Part shown: one piece after another, positions 24,790-24,928 of the stretch | Position numbering within the stretch: position 1 is the first letter of the stretch | Layout: every line of letters begins with the position of its first letter | Source of the DNA: an uncultured Clostridia bacterium | GTDB taxonomy: Bacteria; Bacillota; Clostridia; RUG12999 | DNA: 24,928 nucleotides | Direction: 5' to 3' | Assembly (NCBI GenBank): GCA_934792465.1 | Contig: CAKVOK010000052.1 | Location: 1 to 24,928 of the forward strand | The notes under the pieces: generated by a model | What the model was told of the DNA's origin: nothing | The model's input: only the letters and a program-made list of their open reading frames with translations | The model's database searches: none | Position numbers and translations under genes: made by a program

Positions 24790-24918
24790 CAAAAGCAAGG
24801 CTACGTCCTTGCTTTTGGTACCCGAAGGTGTCAGGCAATCGGAATCCGAATCCTTGATGCCTTATGACGGACAATTTTTGCCCTTTTCGGCTTGTCATCC
24901 TCGAAAGGCGGTAGCCTT
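24790..24918. repeat. Run of further inverted repeats in non-coding DNA
   Basis: At least three more hairpins follow the terminator: CAAAAGCAAGG / CCTTGCTTTTG (24790-24800, 24807-24817, perfect 11 bp); GTCAGGCA (24830-24837) with TGCC-TTA-TGAC (24858-24868); and AAGGC-GGTA-GCCTT (24905-24918). GACAA and TTGTC (24870-24874, 24892-24896) may make another. No convincing reading frame crosses the region. It could be an intergenic repeat element or a structured RNA cut by the window edge. Confidence 0.45.
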
Positions 24919-24928
24919 ACTTCGTCTT

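Noticed and set aside
24710..24918. Group II intron domain V or CRISPR array
   Set aside because: There is no domain V-like catalytic motif, no reverse transcriptase fragment, and the hairpins are not regularly spaced direct repeats.

Overview
The window looks like about 25 kb of an AT-rich, low-GC Gram-positive genome. It is probably a gut or rumen Clostridia, of the kind that carries pectin and hemicellulose enzymes with S-layer homology (SLH) proteins. The evidence is strong AGGAGG-type ribosome sites, a lipoprotein substrate-binding protein, SLH proteins, CUT1-type sugar ABC genes and a membrane-spanning AraC regulator. Exact taxonomy cannot be read from the sequence; a Monoglobus-like Clostridia is my guess.

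Layout. 1-718: a bidirectional terminator, a decayed minus-strand gene, and a promoter preceded by a three-site repeat array. 719-5693: an operon of three signal-peptide-less exo-glycosidases, namely a GH29-like protein, a GH95 enzyme (alpha-L-fucosidase or alpha-L-galactosidase) and a GH36-like clan GH-D enzyme. A 17-bp-stem bidirectional terminator (5804-5843) separates it from the convergent gene for a membrane AraC-family regulator (8068-5846, minus strand). The divergent 373-bp region 8090-8462 holds the regulator's own promoter and the promoter of a second, very long operon (8463-24432). That operon encodes a lipoprotein sugar-binding protein, two permeases, a large secreted clan GH-A hydrolase with a CBM9-like tail, two paralogous secreted multi-beta-sandwich proteins without catalytic domains, and two SLH-domain surface proteins. 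24433-24928 holds a transposase remnant and a dense run of inverted repeats.

How it may work (inference). The secreted GH-A enzyme cuts a polysaccharide at the cell surface. Beta-sandwich proteins and SLH proteins hold substrate or enzyme at the wall. The ABC transporter imports oligosaccharides using an ATPase encoded elsewhere. The three cytoplasmic enzymes remove terminal L-fucose or L-galactose and D-galactose-type caps. The regulator has a membrane sensor module and probably controls both operons.

Main discoveries: (a) the promoters of the two operons align over about 100 bp, with three TG(T/C)-type sites at identical 18- and 23-bp offsets and the promoter at almost the same distance; (b) one beta-sandwich module occurs five times across three consecutive secreted proteins, suggesting a surface glycan-capture system; (c) two large non-coding gaps inside the secreted-protein operon can fold into structured leaders; (d) the right edge is a hairpin-packed repeat region next to an IS256-like remnant.
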